Shown one piece after another: positions 5,757 to 13,501 of a DNA stretch of 13,881 nucleotides. Under the pieces are notes generated by a model, which saw nothing but the letters and a program-made list of their open reading frames with translations, was not told where the DNA came from and did not search any database. This DNA comes from Campylobacterales bacterium. Its GTDB lineage: Bacteria > Campylobacterota_A > Desulfurellia > JAADFJ01. The stretch is from the NCBI GenBank assembly GCA_027080125.1, contig JALWSW010000174.1, positions 1 through 13,881 of the forward strand, written 5' to 3'. Each line of letters begins with the position of its first letter. Positions within the stretch are counted from its first letter, which is position 1. Position numbers and translations under genes: made by a program.

Positions 5757-7630
5757 CTTATACCTCCGCTATAGATCACCCATCCAAGCATAACAACAAC
5801 CCCAAGAGAAGCCCAGGTTACATAGCTGTTGATAAAGCCGTTCTGAAGCAATCTGAAGGTTTTTCCGGTAAAAGCGCTCAAAAATCCCACATCATCAACA
5901 GAAGCATCTATCAGTTTCACATCAACAACCTTCCATAAAAAATTGTGCGATACCCACCATAACGGCTTGACAAACAGGAAGTTATAGATCTGATCAACCC
6001 ACCAGAGATTTTTACATCCCGAATATAAAACCTTCACAGAGTTTGCCAGTTTCGCCGGCAAAGAAGGTTTGGCAATATACATCAACCACGCAAGAAAAAT
6101 GCCACCAATACCCATAAGAACGGATATTATCATCAGCAGGTTATCATTTGTCTCTACAACTGCGGCAGGAGGAAATCCGAGTGTAGAAGATAAAAAGTTT
6201 TTCATTGGAATGCCATGCGCAGTTTCAAGACCAACCAGACCTCCGGCAATCGATAGCGCAGCAAGAATCCACATCGGAGTAACCATCACAGCCGGCGACT
6301 CGTGCGGATGATACTCATCCGGCACTCTCGATTTTCCAAAGAATGTTAAAAATATCAATCTGAACATATAAAATGCGGTCATAAACGCCGTAACAACGCC
6401 CACAAACCATATTATCGGATGGTTAAGCTTTAAAGCCTCAGCTAAGATTGTGTCTTTGCTGAAAAATCCCGAAAGCGGAGGGATACCCGAAATCGCAAGC
6501 GCTCCTATTATAAATACCACTGCCGTGTGAGGCATCTTTTTTATCAGTCCTCCCATCTTTCTCATATCCAATAAGCCATCCATAGCATGCATAACCGATC
6601 CGGCTGCAAGGAAAAGAAGTCCCTTAAAAAACGCATGTGTCATAAGATGAAATATACCAGCCCAATAAGCTCCCACGCCCACACCTATGAACATATAACC
6701 GAGCTGGCTGACGGTTGAATATGCAAGAACTCGTTTCAGGTCGGTGTGAGTAAGCGCCATTGTGGCGGCAAAAAATGCGGTCAGCGCTCCGATTGAAGCA
6801 ACCACCTCGCTTGAAATCGGAGACATTGAGTAGAGAATATGACTTCTTGCAACCATATAAACACCTGCTGTTACCATCGTTGCCGCATGTATAAGAGCTG
6901 AGACCGGAGTGGGACCTTCCATTGCATCAGGAAGCCAGACATAAAGCGGAAACTGCGCTGATTTTCCAACCGCGCCGACAAAAAGAAACAGCGTTATTAC
7001 GGTAGCAAGGCTCACCGAAAGAGTAGAAGTATTGTTGAAAATTGCTGTATAATTCAGACTTCCAAAGTGGGTAAAAATGAAAAGTAATCCTATGATGAAA
7101 CCGGCATCCCCGATTCTGTTTACGACAAATGCCTTTATACCTGCTTTCGGCGGAGCAGGATTTTTATACCAATGGCCTATCAATATATAGGAACAAAACC
7201 CTACACCTTCCCATCCGACAAACATAAGAAGGTAATTATCCGCAAGAATCAGGATAATCATAGAAAGCACAAATAGATTAAGAAACGCAAAATATCTTGA
7301 GTAGCCCTCATCGTTATGCATATAACCTATCGAATAGATATGAACAAGAGAGCTTACTCCTGTTACAACAAGAAGCATGGTCAAAGAGAGCGAGTCGATT
7401 CTCAAACCAAATGGCACCGAAAAACCGGCAGAGGAAATCCAACTGTAATAGATATGATCAAACGGAAGGCTATTGTAACCGGATGCAACAGCCAATGCCA
7501 TAATAAACGATGAGACTATAGCAGCAGAGGCAACAACCCCGGCAAGCGGCTTTGTCCATCTGCCAAAAATTCCATTAATAAGAAAACCTGTCAATGGAAA
7601 AATCAGAATAAGCAATACCACAAGTTCCAT
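5753..7630 (-). CDS. nuoL: NADH-quinone oxidoreductase subunit L (antiporter-like, with lateral helix)
   Basis: Distal proton-pumping subunit of the complex I membrane arm; 625 residues, near E. coli NuoL (613). Visible landmarks are FGLRIDSLSLTMLLVV (74-89), HIYSIGYMHNDEGYSRYF (97-114), Glu141 in GWEGVGFCSYILIG, Lys223 in VGKSAQFPLYVWLPDAMEGP, His248 in ALIHAATMVTAG, His332 in LMTHAFFKGLLF and Lys392 in SGFFSKDTILAEA. The C-terminal 110 or so residues contain the extra segment that forms the long amphipathic lateral helix running along the membrane arm (around KPSLPAKLANSVKVLYSG to the final TM). This distinguishes NuoL from NuoM and NuoN. The start ATG at 7630 follows GGAG six bases upstream and lies ten bases after the nuoK stop. 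The stop TGA overlaps the nuoM ATG. There is no sign of frameshift or truncation. Confidence 0.97.
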   Translation of the reverse strand: MELVVLLILIFPLTGFLINGIFGRWTKPLAGVVASAAIVSSFIMALAVASGYNSLPFDHIYYSWISSAGFSVPFGLRIDSLSLTMLLVVTGVSSLVHIYSIGYMHNDEGYSRYFAFLNLFVLSMIILILADNYLLMFVGWEGVGFCSYILIGHWYKNPAPPKAGIKAFVVNRIGDAGFIIGLLFIFTHFGSLNYTAIFNNTSTLSVSLATVITLFLFVGAVGKSAQFPLYVWLPDAMEGPTPVSALIHAATMVTAGVYMVARSHILYSMSPISSEVVASIGALTAFFAATMALTHTDLKRVLAYSTVSQLGYMFIGVGVGAYWAGIFHLMTHAFFKGLLFLAAGSVMHAMDGLLDMRKMGGLIKKMPHTAVVFIIGALAISGIPPLSGFFSKDTILAEALKLNHPIIWFVGVVTAFMTAFYMFRLIFLTFFGKSRVPDEYHPHESPAVMVTPMWILAALSIAGGLVGLETAHGIPMKNFLSSTLGFPPAAVVETNDNLLMIISVLMGIGGIFLAWLMYIAKPSLPAKLANSVKVLYSGCKNLWWVDQIYNFLFVKPLWWVSHNFLWKVVDVKLIDASVDDVGFLSAFTGKTFRLLQNGFINSYVTWASLGVVVMLGWVIYSGGIR

Positions 7631-7640
7631 AATCCGCTCC

Positions 7641-7943
7641 CTATCTTCTCAACGATTCAAATTTATCGGTTTCAACAGAACCTTTTTTTCTGTAAATCAC
7701 GATTGCTATCGCAAGTCCGACTGCGGTCTCAGCAGCAGCAACAGCAGCGGCAAAAAGAAAAAACAGTTGACCGGACATATTGCCCGTTATACCGCTTCCG
7801 ACAACAAAAAGACCGCTTGCGGCATTAAGCATAATTTCAAGACTCATAAGTATAATAATAAAGTTTCTTCTGATTATCACCCCGATCGTGCCTATAGCCA
7901 AAAGAATCAGCAGTAAAATTATATATTCGGTAGAACCGATCAT
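7641..7943 (-). CDS. nuoK: NADH-quinone oxidoreductase subunit K
   Basis: Small three-helix membrane subunit of complex I (MrpC-like) in the E-channel that links the quinone site to the antiporter subunits. It has exactly 100 residues, the standard length. The two buried glutamates essential in E. coli NuoK are at the same positions: Glu36 in MSLEIMLNA and Glu72 in AAAVAAAETAVGLAIAI. The C-terminus is short and charged (YRKKGSVETDKFESLRR). The ATG at 7943 overlaps the nuoJ TGA by four bases and is preceded by a strong AGGAGG, six bases upstream. It ends in TAG ten bases before nuoL. Confidence 0.97.
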   Translation of the reverse strand: MIGSTEYIILLLILLAIGTIGVIIRRNFIIILMSLEIMLNAASGLFVVGSGITGNMSGQLFFLFAAAVAAAETAVGLAIAIVIYRKKGSVETDKFESLRR

Positions 7944-8431
7944 TGTTTCCTCCTTTTTGCCAGCACAACAGCGCCAAACAGAGCCACAAGAAGAAGAATT
8001 GCAGTTATCTCAAACGGAAACAGATAACCGGAAAAAAGCGAGATTCCCACGGCTCTTGCATTGCTTCCTGATGCAAATGCAAAGGCAAAATTCTTGAATT
8101 CGGGCACATCTTTTATGATAAGCATAATCTCTATAATAAAGATTGCAGCTATCAAAACCCCAGCTATGCTGTAGCCGCTTAGCTCAAAATTGGCATACTT
8201 TCCGGTAAGCATAACGGCAAATATTATCATAACCGCTATTGCTCCGGAATAAACTATTATTTCGGTAAGAGCCAAAAACGGTGCATGCAATGTGAGAAGC
8301 AGTCCCGCAAAAAAGAGAAAAAAGCCTACAAGCCAGAACGAAGCGCGATAGATATCTTTGCTCAGCACAACCATCAAAGAAGAGCCTATAAGCAAAAATG
8401 CCAACAGATAAAATAAAATCGGGCTATTCAT
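7940..8431 (-). CDS. nuoJ: NADH-quinone oxidoreductase subunit J
   Basis: Five-helix membrane subunit of complex I next to NuoK and NuoA; 163 residues, within the 160 to 200 range of bacterial NuoJ. The third helix carries the diagnostic LALTEIIVYSGAIAVMIIFAVML (53-75), including Glu57 and Tyr61; this helix undergoes the pi-bulge rearrangement described for complex I ND6/NuoJ. The last helix, FEITAILLLVALFGAVVLAKR, is also typical. The start ATG at 8431 overlaps the last eight bases of nuoI (ATGAATAG). The purine-rich AAGGAAGGA lies nine bases upstream. Its TGA overlaps the nuoK ATG. The name is given by helix motif, size and position between nuoI and nuoK. Confidence 0.95.
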   Translation of the reverse strand: MNSPILFYLLAFLLIGSSLMVVLSKDIYRASFWLVGFFLFFAGLLLTLHAPFLALTEIIVYSGAIAVMIIFAVMLTGKYANFELSGYSIAGVLIAAIFIIEIMLIIKDVPEFKNFAFAFASGSNARAVGISLFSGYLFPFEITAILLLVALFGAVVLAKRRKQ

Positions 8432-8846
8432 TGTCTTTATTCCTTCCTTTTAGAAGTGATTCTTTTTGATAAACGAGCTTATCTCGATCATAATTTGCAA
8501 ATTCATAATCCTCAGAACTCATCAGTATCGCAAGTTCAGGACAGACCTCAACACAAAAGCCGCAATACATACAACGACCCAAATCAATCTCGTATTTACC
8601 GGCAGACTTTGTTCCGTCCTCATTTATTACGGGAATTATCTTTATTACCTTAGGCGGGCAAACTCTTTCGCATAATCCGCAGTCGATACATCTGATTTTG
8701 CCATCGGGAAATACCCCGAGATAATGCCTCCAGCGTGACCTGACAGGAGGAATCAGTTTCTCATCGGGATATTGAACGGTTACCGGTCTCCTGAAAAGAT
8801 AACCTATCGTAACAGCCAAGCCTTTTCTCAAATCTTTAAATAACAA
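8424..8846 (-). CDS. nuoI: NADH-quinone oxidoreductase subunit I, 2x[4Fe-4S] ferredoxin-like
   Basis: Peripheral-arm subunit (TYKY homologue) carrying clusters N6a and N6b, which pass electrons from NuoG to N2 in NuoB. It has 140 residues, at the short end of the family. Two ferredoxin motifs are intact: CIDCGLCERVCP (Cys53, 56, 59, 63) and CMYCGFCVEVCP (Cys92, 95, 98, 102). The N-terminal segment KDLRKGLAVTIGYLFRRPVTVQYP is the usual amphipathic part that packs on NuoH, followed by the conserved RHYLGVFPDGKIRCIDC. The best start is a TTG at 8846, because AGGAG (8853-8857) lies six bases upstream and no ATG is nearby in frame. It begins 22 bases after the nuoH stop, and its TAG lies within the nuoJ start region (eight-base overlap). 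Confidence 0.96.
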   Translation of the reverse strand: MLFKDLRKGLAVTIGYLFRRPVTVQYPDEKLIPPVRSRWRHYLGVFPDGKIRCIDCGLCERVCPPKVIKIIPVINEDGTKSAGKYEIDLGRCMYCGFCVEVCPELAILMSSEDYEFANYDRDKLVYQKESLLKGRNKDNE

Positions 8847-8852
8847 CTTCTT

Positions 8853-8857
8853 CTCCT
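8853..8857 (-). promoter_or_regulatory. Shine-Dalgarno that fixes the TTG start of nuoI
   Basis: AGGAG on the minus strand is six bases before the TTG at 8846, in the 22-base gap between nuoH and nuoI. With no upstream ATG or GTG between it and the coding frame, it supports a TTG start. A TTG start would lower nuoI initiation relative to its ATG-starting neighbours. Confidence 0.65.
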
Positions 8858-8868
8858 ATTTCAATAAC

Positions 8869-9876
8869 TTAATGCAGATACGGAAGACCAAACTGAATCG
8901 CAAAACCTGTCCATAAGATATTTATTATCACTATCGGCAACAATATCAGCCAACTGATATTCATAAGCTGGTCATATCTGTATCGCGGAAAAGTCCCCCA
9001 ACTCCATGTGTAAAGAAATATAAAAAACGCCCATTTTATAAAAAGCCACGCAACCGGAGGCAAAAACGACGGACCGAGCCAGCCGCCAAAAAAGAATATG
9101 ACCGCAAGCATCGAAACAGTGAATATCACAACATATTGAGCAAAATAAAAGAGACTGAATTTCATTCCGGTAAACTCAGTCATAAACCCGGCAACCAGTT
9201 CGTTTTCGGCTTCAGGAAGGTCAAACGGTACCCTTGCAGAGACTGCAAACATACTTATCAAAAAGCAGACAAATGCAACAGGTTGATAAAATATAAACCA
9301 GAGATGAGACTGCGCATCGACGATCTTGGTTAAATCAAGGCTTCCAGCCATTATCACCGGATTTAGCAGCGCAGTTGCCAGAATCAGCTCATAGCTTATA
9401 ACCTGAGCAACCTCCCGCTGAGCCCCGATAATCGGATATTTGCTTTTTGTTGACAAGCCGGCAAATATAACACCGAAAGAGACAAGCGAGAGCATAGCAA
9501 GCATATACAAAATCCCTGAGGGCAGATGAACCACATCAAGAGTGATATGTCTTCCAAAAAGCACCAGCGGCGGTCCGAACGGAATTGCAAGTGCAGCCAT
9601 CATCGCAAAAACGGTTCCTATAACCGGTGCACTCCAGAAAAAAAGCTTATCGGCATCTCTGGGAATACTGTCCTCTTTGAAAAACGCCTTTATCATATCA
9701 GCTACCGGCTGCAAAAGACCGTGCCAGCCAACCCTCTTAGGACCAATTCTTTGCTGCATATGTCCTATAACTTTCCTCTCATACCAGGTCGCATACAGAA
9801 CAAAAACCGATATAATTGCAAATAAAAGAAAAAATTTTACCAAAAATATCAGAGCGCCAATAACTGCATCACTCAT
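8869..9876 (-). CDS. nuoH: NADH-quinone oxidoreductase subunit H
   Basis: Heel subunit of the membrane arm (ND1 homologue) that forms the quinone tunnel with NuoB and NuoD and starts the E-channel. It has 335 residues, standard length, and is hydrophobic with multiple membrane helices. Diagnostic blocks are WYERKVIGHMQQRIGPKRVG (31-50), WHGLLQPVADMIKAFFKED (51-69), IIGAQREVAQVISYEL (149-164), ARVPFDLPEAENELVAGF (214-231) with its acidic quinone-loop residues, TEFTGMKFSLFYFAQY (233-248), and the C-terminal WGTFPRYRYDQLM. The ATG at 9876 overlaps the nuoG TGA (ATGA) and has GGAGG seven bases upstream. It ends in TAA. No key residue appears to be missing. Confidence 0.97.
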   Translation of the reverse strand: MSDAVIGALIFLVKFFLLFAIISVFVLYATWYERKVIGHMQQRIGPKRVGWHGLLQPVADMIKAFFKEDSIPRDADKLFFWSAPVIGTVFAMMAALAIPFGPPLVLFGRHITLDVVHLPSGILYMLAMLSLVSFGVIFAGLSTKSKYPIIGAQREVAQVISYELILATALLNPVIMAGSLDLTKIVDAQSHLWFIFYQPVAFVCFLISMFAVSARVPFDLPEAENELVAGFMTEFTGMKFSLFYFAQYVVIFTVSMLAVIFFFGGWLGPSFLPPVAWLFIKWAFFIFLYTWSWGTFPRYRYDQLMNISWLILLPIVIINILWTGFAIQFGLPYLH

Positions 9877-12317
9877 TGGTTGCCTCCAGCCTTTTCTATA
9901 TTGACGTGCTCACACCAGTCATTAGAGGAAAAAAGCGACATCGGATTGATATCGGAAAAGCCATCGGGCACAACAACAAGATTGTCAGGCAAATCATTGG
10001 AAATTAACAGAGAAGCCTCGCACTGCCCGGACTTGGATACAATCTTTATCTTATCATCTGATTTAAGATCGAGAGCCTCAGCCAAGCCGCTTGAAATTTC
10101 GGCATATCCTGCTGCTCTTGCAATTTTTGGTCCGCTTCCGAAGGAGGTGGAAACATCGGATCTGAACCTGCTATGCTCCACAATAAGTCTATACGGATAC
10201 TGCTTTGGTTCAATCTCCTCGATAGGTTTATATTCATATTCCAAGTAGTTTAATTGAGCAGAATCTTTAAAGGTAAAATCGTTTTTGATTTTAATCGGAC
10301 TCATAATAGTATTAAACTTTTCAGCTATCAGCTTTACAATCGATTGAACCGGTAAAATATCTTTTTTTGGCTCAATCGATTTTTTGGCTTTGAACAGTTT
10401 GCCTTCAAGGTTGATATAATGAGAATCTTCCTCGTAAGCGGTTGCAACCGGTATAACCAGGTTCTTTTTAGCTTCCGTTTTGCCAATCTCATGAGTTGCA
10501 AATTTTACGAAAAGGTCGATGTCGGCTATTTTTGATACTATAGGTGCCGGCAGGATTCTTTCGATTGAATTACCGAAATGGATGATTGCGTGCAAATCAC
10601 CTTCGGCAAGCCGCTGCGTGAAACCCGCTTTGTCCAGACAGTAATCACGGTTATCCAACAGTAATCTCTCTGCTCCTTTTATGTTGGACTTTCTGCTGAT
10701 CGGCCAGAATCCAATTGCGCTAGCCTGATTGCCAGAGGCAATCGCCAGATCGGCAAGCAATTCGGCTATTCCGCTTTTCTCAAGAAGCATTGTATCAACC
10801 ATCACGGAAAGCTTCCCGGATTTTATTTGACCGGCTGCAGTCTCAAGCGATTCCGCATCAACTCCGGTAATTTTTATAAGAGTATCCGGTTCAGGCAAAT
10901 TTTTGACAAATTCCAATGTTTTTTGCCCTGCAAGTTTTTGTATCAAAAGCAGCAGAAGCTCTCTTTCTGATCCGGGGTTATATCGCAGCTTTACAGGCTT
11001 GAGTTTGTCCAATTTGCTTTCTCTGTAGTGAGCCAAAATCAGTTTTCCTTTTTTTGTTTTTGATTTCGATTTTCTTATGATAAACCAATCTAAAAGCGGA
11101 ATGGAGTTAGTCAAATCGGTTCCGATAGCGAAAATAGTTTCGGAATTCTTGATCTGATCATAAGAGGGTTGTCTCAGAAGTCCGGCTTTCTCAAGCGCCA
11201 TGTCAAGTTTAATTATACCTTCTGCCTCGGGAAACAGCATATTTTTTGTTCCTATCAGATCGGCAAGTCGCTTTGCGGAAACCATCGCTTCGCTGCTGAT
11301 TGATGAATCGCAAACTATGGCAACCGAATCGGTGCCATACTTATCGGTTATCTTTTTCAAATCTTCGTAAGTTTGGCCAATAACATTGTTCAAATCCTCT
11401 TCTTTATCATTTATAGAAGCTGCAGTAATTCGATTATTTTCATTCATATCATAAGCAAATGCGCCGAGATTACACAGATTTCCATCGTTAAAACTCGGCA
11501 GATGGCTTGTTACTCTTAAAATCTTATTATCTTTCACGTTAAGCTCAAGTTCGCATCCTGCCGGGCAGAAAAAGCAACCAGAGACAATATGCTCCATCTC
11601 CCATGACTTGGCTTTATACATAAATAGCTTCGATTCAAGCGAACCGGTCGGGCAAATGTCGATACATTGATTGCAAAACTCACAATCAAGAGGAGACCCG
11701 TCGGGAGTATCAATCTCAAAACCGCCCCATTCCTTTTTTACCAGAGCAAGTGCTTTGACACCCATTACGTCATCGCAGATTTTGACGCATCTTTTGCACT
11801 GAATACACAGATGAGGATCATTATTTACAATCGGCCATTCTTTATGGATTGTTTTTTGTGGAAGATTATCAAAATCCTGCTCCAATCCTGAGGTGATATT
11901 GAACTCAAGATTGGCATTCTGAAGCTCGCACTCGCCAGAGGCATCACAAACACCACATTGAAGCGGATGATACCTGTCCCATTTTTTTACAATCTCAGCC
12001 CTCGCTTGCTTTAGCGCATCGGTGTTAGTCCATACATAGGTTCCCGCTTTTGGTTTCATAACGCACGCAGGCATCGGTCTTGAACATTTACCGGTTGCAA
12101 CCGGATGATGAGCCTCAAGGTGAGTTCTCAGATCTTCCTCCGGTAGCTGCTCTATAACCACTATACAGATTCGGCAGGCTCCTATGGGAGAGGAAAACCT
12201 GTCCGAATAGCAGATTGCCGGTATATAGATTCCGTATCTGTTTGCAACCTGTAAAATCGTTTCTCCCGGTTTTGCAGAAACCGGAACACCGTCTATAAAA
12301 AAGTTTATATCAGCCAT
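9873..12317 (-). CDS. nuoG: NADH-quinone oxidoreductase subunit G (Fe-S / molybdopterin-oxidoreductase-like)
   Basis: Largest peripheral-arm subunit (75 kDa homologue), carrying a chain of Fe-S clusters; 814 residues, a long-form NuoG. The N-terminal [2Fe-2S] domain has Cys36, Cys48, Cys51 and probably Cys85 (Cys78 is an alternative), with a long insertion before the fourth ligand. The His-ligated [4Fe-4S] motif follows: His117, Cys121, Cys124, Cys130 in HPLQCGVCDASGECELQ. The next motif is CIQCKRCVKIC (171-181), then CEFCNQCIDICP (212-223). The extra N7 cluster ligands are also intact: Cys248-x2-Cys251-x3-Cys255-x26-Cys282. A degenerate molybdopterin-oxidoreductase region follows, then a C-terminal dinucleotide-binding-like domain (about 715-805). 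The ATG at 12317 shares one base with the nuoD TAA; GGGGAG lies 11 bases upstream. It sits directly after nuoD, with no nuoE or nuoF between. A formate dehydrogenase-type alpha subunit is a homologous alternative, but the operon context makes NuoG secure. Confidence 0.95.
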   Translation of the reverse strand: MADINFFIDGVPVSAKPGETILQVANRYGIYIPAICYSDRFSSPIGACRICIVVIEQLPEEDLRTHLEAHHPVATGKCSRPMPACVMKPKAGTYVWTNTDALKQARAEIVKKWDRYHPLQCGVCDASGECELQNANLEFNITSGLEQDFDNLPQKTIHKEWPIVNNDPHLCIQCKRCVKICDDVMGVKALALVKKEWGGFEIDTPDGSPLDCEFCNQCIDICPTGSLESKLFMYKAKSWEMEHIVSGCFFCPAGCELELNVKDNKILRVTSHLPSFNDGNLCNLGAFAYDMNENNRITAASINDKEEDLNNVIGQTYEDLKKITDKYGTDSVAIVCDSSISSEAMVSAKRLADLIGTKNMLFPEAEGIIKLDMALEKAGLLRQPSYDQIKNSETIFAIGTDLTNSIPLLDWFIIRKSKSKTKKGKLILAHYRESKLDKLKPVKLRYNPGSERELLLLLIQKLAGQKTLEFVKNLPEPDTLIKITGVDAESLETAAGQIKSGKLSVMVDTMLLEKSGIAELLADLAIASGNQASAIGFWPISRKSNIKGAERLLLDNRDYCLDKAGFTQRLAEGDLHAIIHFGNSIERILPAPIVSKIADIDLFVKFATHEIGKTEAKKNLVIPVATAYEEDSHYINLEGKLFKAKKSIEPKKDILPVQSIVKLIAEKFNTIMSPIKIKNDFTFKDSAQLNYLEYEYKPIEEIEPKQYPYRLIVEHSRFRSDVSTSFGSGPKIARAAGYAEISSGLAEALDLKSDDKIKIVSKSGQCEASLLISNDLPDNLVVVPDGFSDINPMSLFSSNDWCEHVNIEKAGGNQ

Positions 12318-13492
12318 TATCTGTCACACTCCCCGAAAACAAAGTCCAGACTTCCAATCACGGCAATAACATCAGCTACATAGTTTCCTTTGAGCATAGT
12401 AGGCATTGCCGAAATGTTTATAAAGGAAGGAGCCCTTATCTTAAGTTTATATGGCTTTCCGCTGCCATCTGAAACTATATAAAAGCCTAACTCACCCTTC
12501 GGATTTTCAGTTGCCGAATAGAGGGTAGCAACAGGCGTACGCATTCCTTTTATCGTCAAAACCATATGTTTCATAAGCGAAAAGTTTTCGGTCATAATCT
12601 TTTCTTTCGAGGGACTCACATAGGGAGAATCCTGCAGAATTACAGGACCATCAGGAAGATGCTCGATTGCCTGCTGTATGATTCTTCGGCTCTGACGCAT
12701 CTCCTCCATTCTTACAAGATAGCGTCCATATACATCGCCTGTTTGGTTGGTTGGAACGTCAAAATCGTAATTTTCATATCCATCATACGGAAATGCCTTT
12801 CTTATATCCCATTCCACTCCCGAGCCTCTTAATACAGGACCGGAGGTGCCCCAATTTATCGCCTGCTCTTTTGTAAGTATGCCGATGCCCTTGGTTCTTG
12901 AAAGCCATATCCTGTTTTTTGTCAACAACCGGTGATACTCATCAAGCTTTTCCGGAAAAATATCCAGGAATTTTTGAAGATTTTCCTTAAATCCTTTTGG
13001 AAGATCAAACGCCACCCCGCCGATTCTTGCATAATTGTAGTTAAGGCGATTGCCTGCAGCAGCTTCAAACAGATCGATAATCGCCTCGCGCTCTCTGAAA
13101 CAATACAAAAAAACCGTCATAGCGCCTATATCCAAAGCGTGGGTTGCCAGCCAGACAAGATGAGAGGCGATTCTGCCAAGCTCACTCATAATAACCCTTA
13201 TCGCCTGCGCTCTTGGTGGGGCTTTGATCCCAAGTAAACGTTCAACTGCAACCACATAAGACTGGTTGTTGTTCATACTTGCAAGATAATCAAGTCTGTC
13301 GGTATAGGGAATAAACTGCTGATACAGCATATTCTCGGCAAGCTTTTCAAAACCCCTGTGAAGATAACCAACCTCAGGCTCGCTGCCGGCAATTCTTTCG
13401 CCATCAAGTTTCAGAATAATCCTCAACACCCCGTGCGTGCTCGGATGTTGAGGTCCCATATTTATAAGCATTTCTCTGGTTTCAACACTCAT
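12317..13492 (-). CDS. nuoD: NADH-quinone oxidoreductase subunit D (49 kDa homologue)
   Basis: Peripheral-arm subunit related to [NiFe] hydrogenase large subunits. It lacks their metal ligands and forms the quinone-reduction pocket with NuoB and NuoH. It has 391 residues, standard for a NuoD not fused to NuoC. The quinone-site loop GPQHPSTHGV is at 13-22; His20 and Tyr69 (in YTDRLDYL) are the likely counterparts of the catalytic His and Tyr known from Thermus and mitochondrial complex I. Other conserved blocks are EVGYLHRGFEKLAE (40-53), ELGRIASHLVWLATHALDIGAMT, EREAIIDLFEAAAGNRLNYNYARIGG (quoted in parts: FEAAAGNR, NYARIGG), and the C-terminal GSLDFVFGECDR. The ATG at 13492 follows AAGGA (13499-13503) at six bases' spacing, and nuoC ends nine bases upstream. 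The TAA overlaps the nuoG ATG by one base. Confidence 0.97.
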   Translation of the reverse strand: MSVETREMLINMGPQHPSTHGVLRIILKLDGERIAGSEPEVGYLHRGFEKLAENMLYQQFIPYTDRLDYLASMNNNQSYVVAVERLLGIKAPPRAQAIRVIMSELGRIASHLVWLATHALDIGAMTVFLYCFREREAIIDLFEAAAGNRLNYNYARIGGVAFDLPKGFKENLQKFLDIFPEKLDEYHRLLTKNRIWLSRTKGIGILTKEQAINWGTSGPVLRGSGVEWDIRKAFPYDGYENYDFDVPTNQTGDVYGRYLVRMEEMRQSRRIIQQAIEHLPDGPVILQDSPYVSPSKEKIMTENFSLMKHMVLTIKGMRTPVATLYSATENPKGELGFYIVSDGSGKPYKLKIRAPSFINISAMPTMLKGNYVADVIAVIGSLDFVFGECDR

Positions 13493-13501
13493 AATTCATC
13501 C

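Noticed and set aside
9542..9904. 120-residue plus-strand ORF opposite nuoH
   Set aside because: It is antisense to intact nuoH, without a ribosome binding site or recognisable domain.
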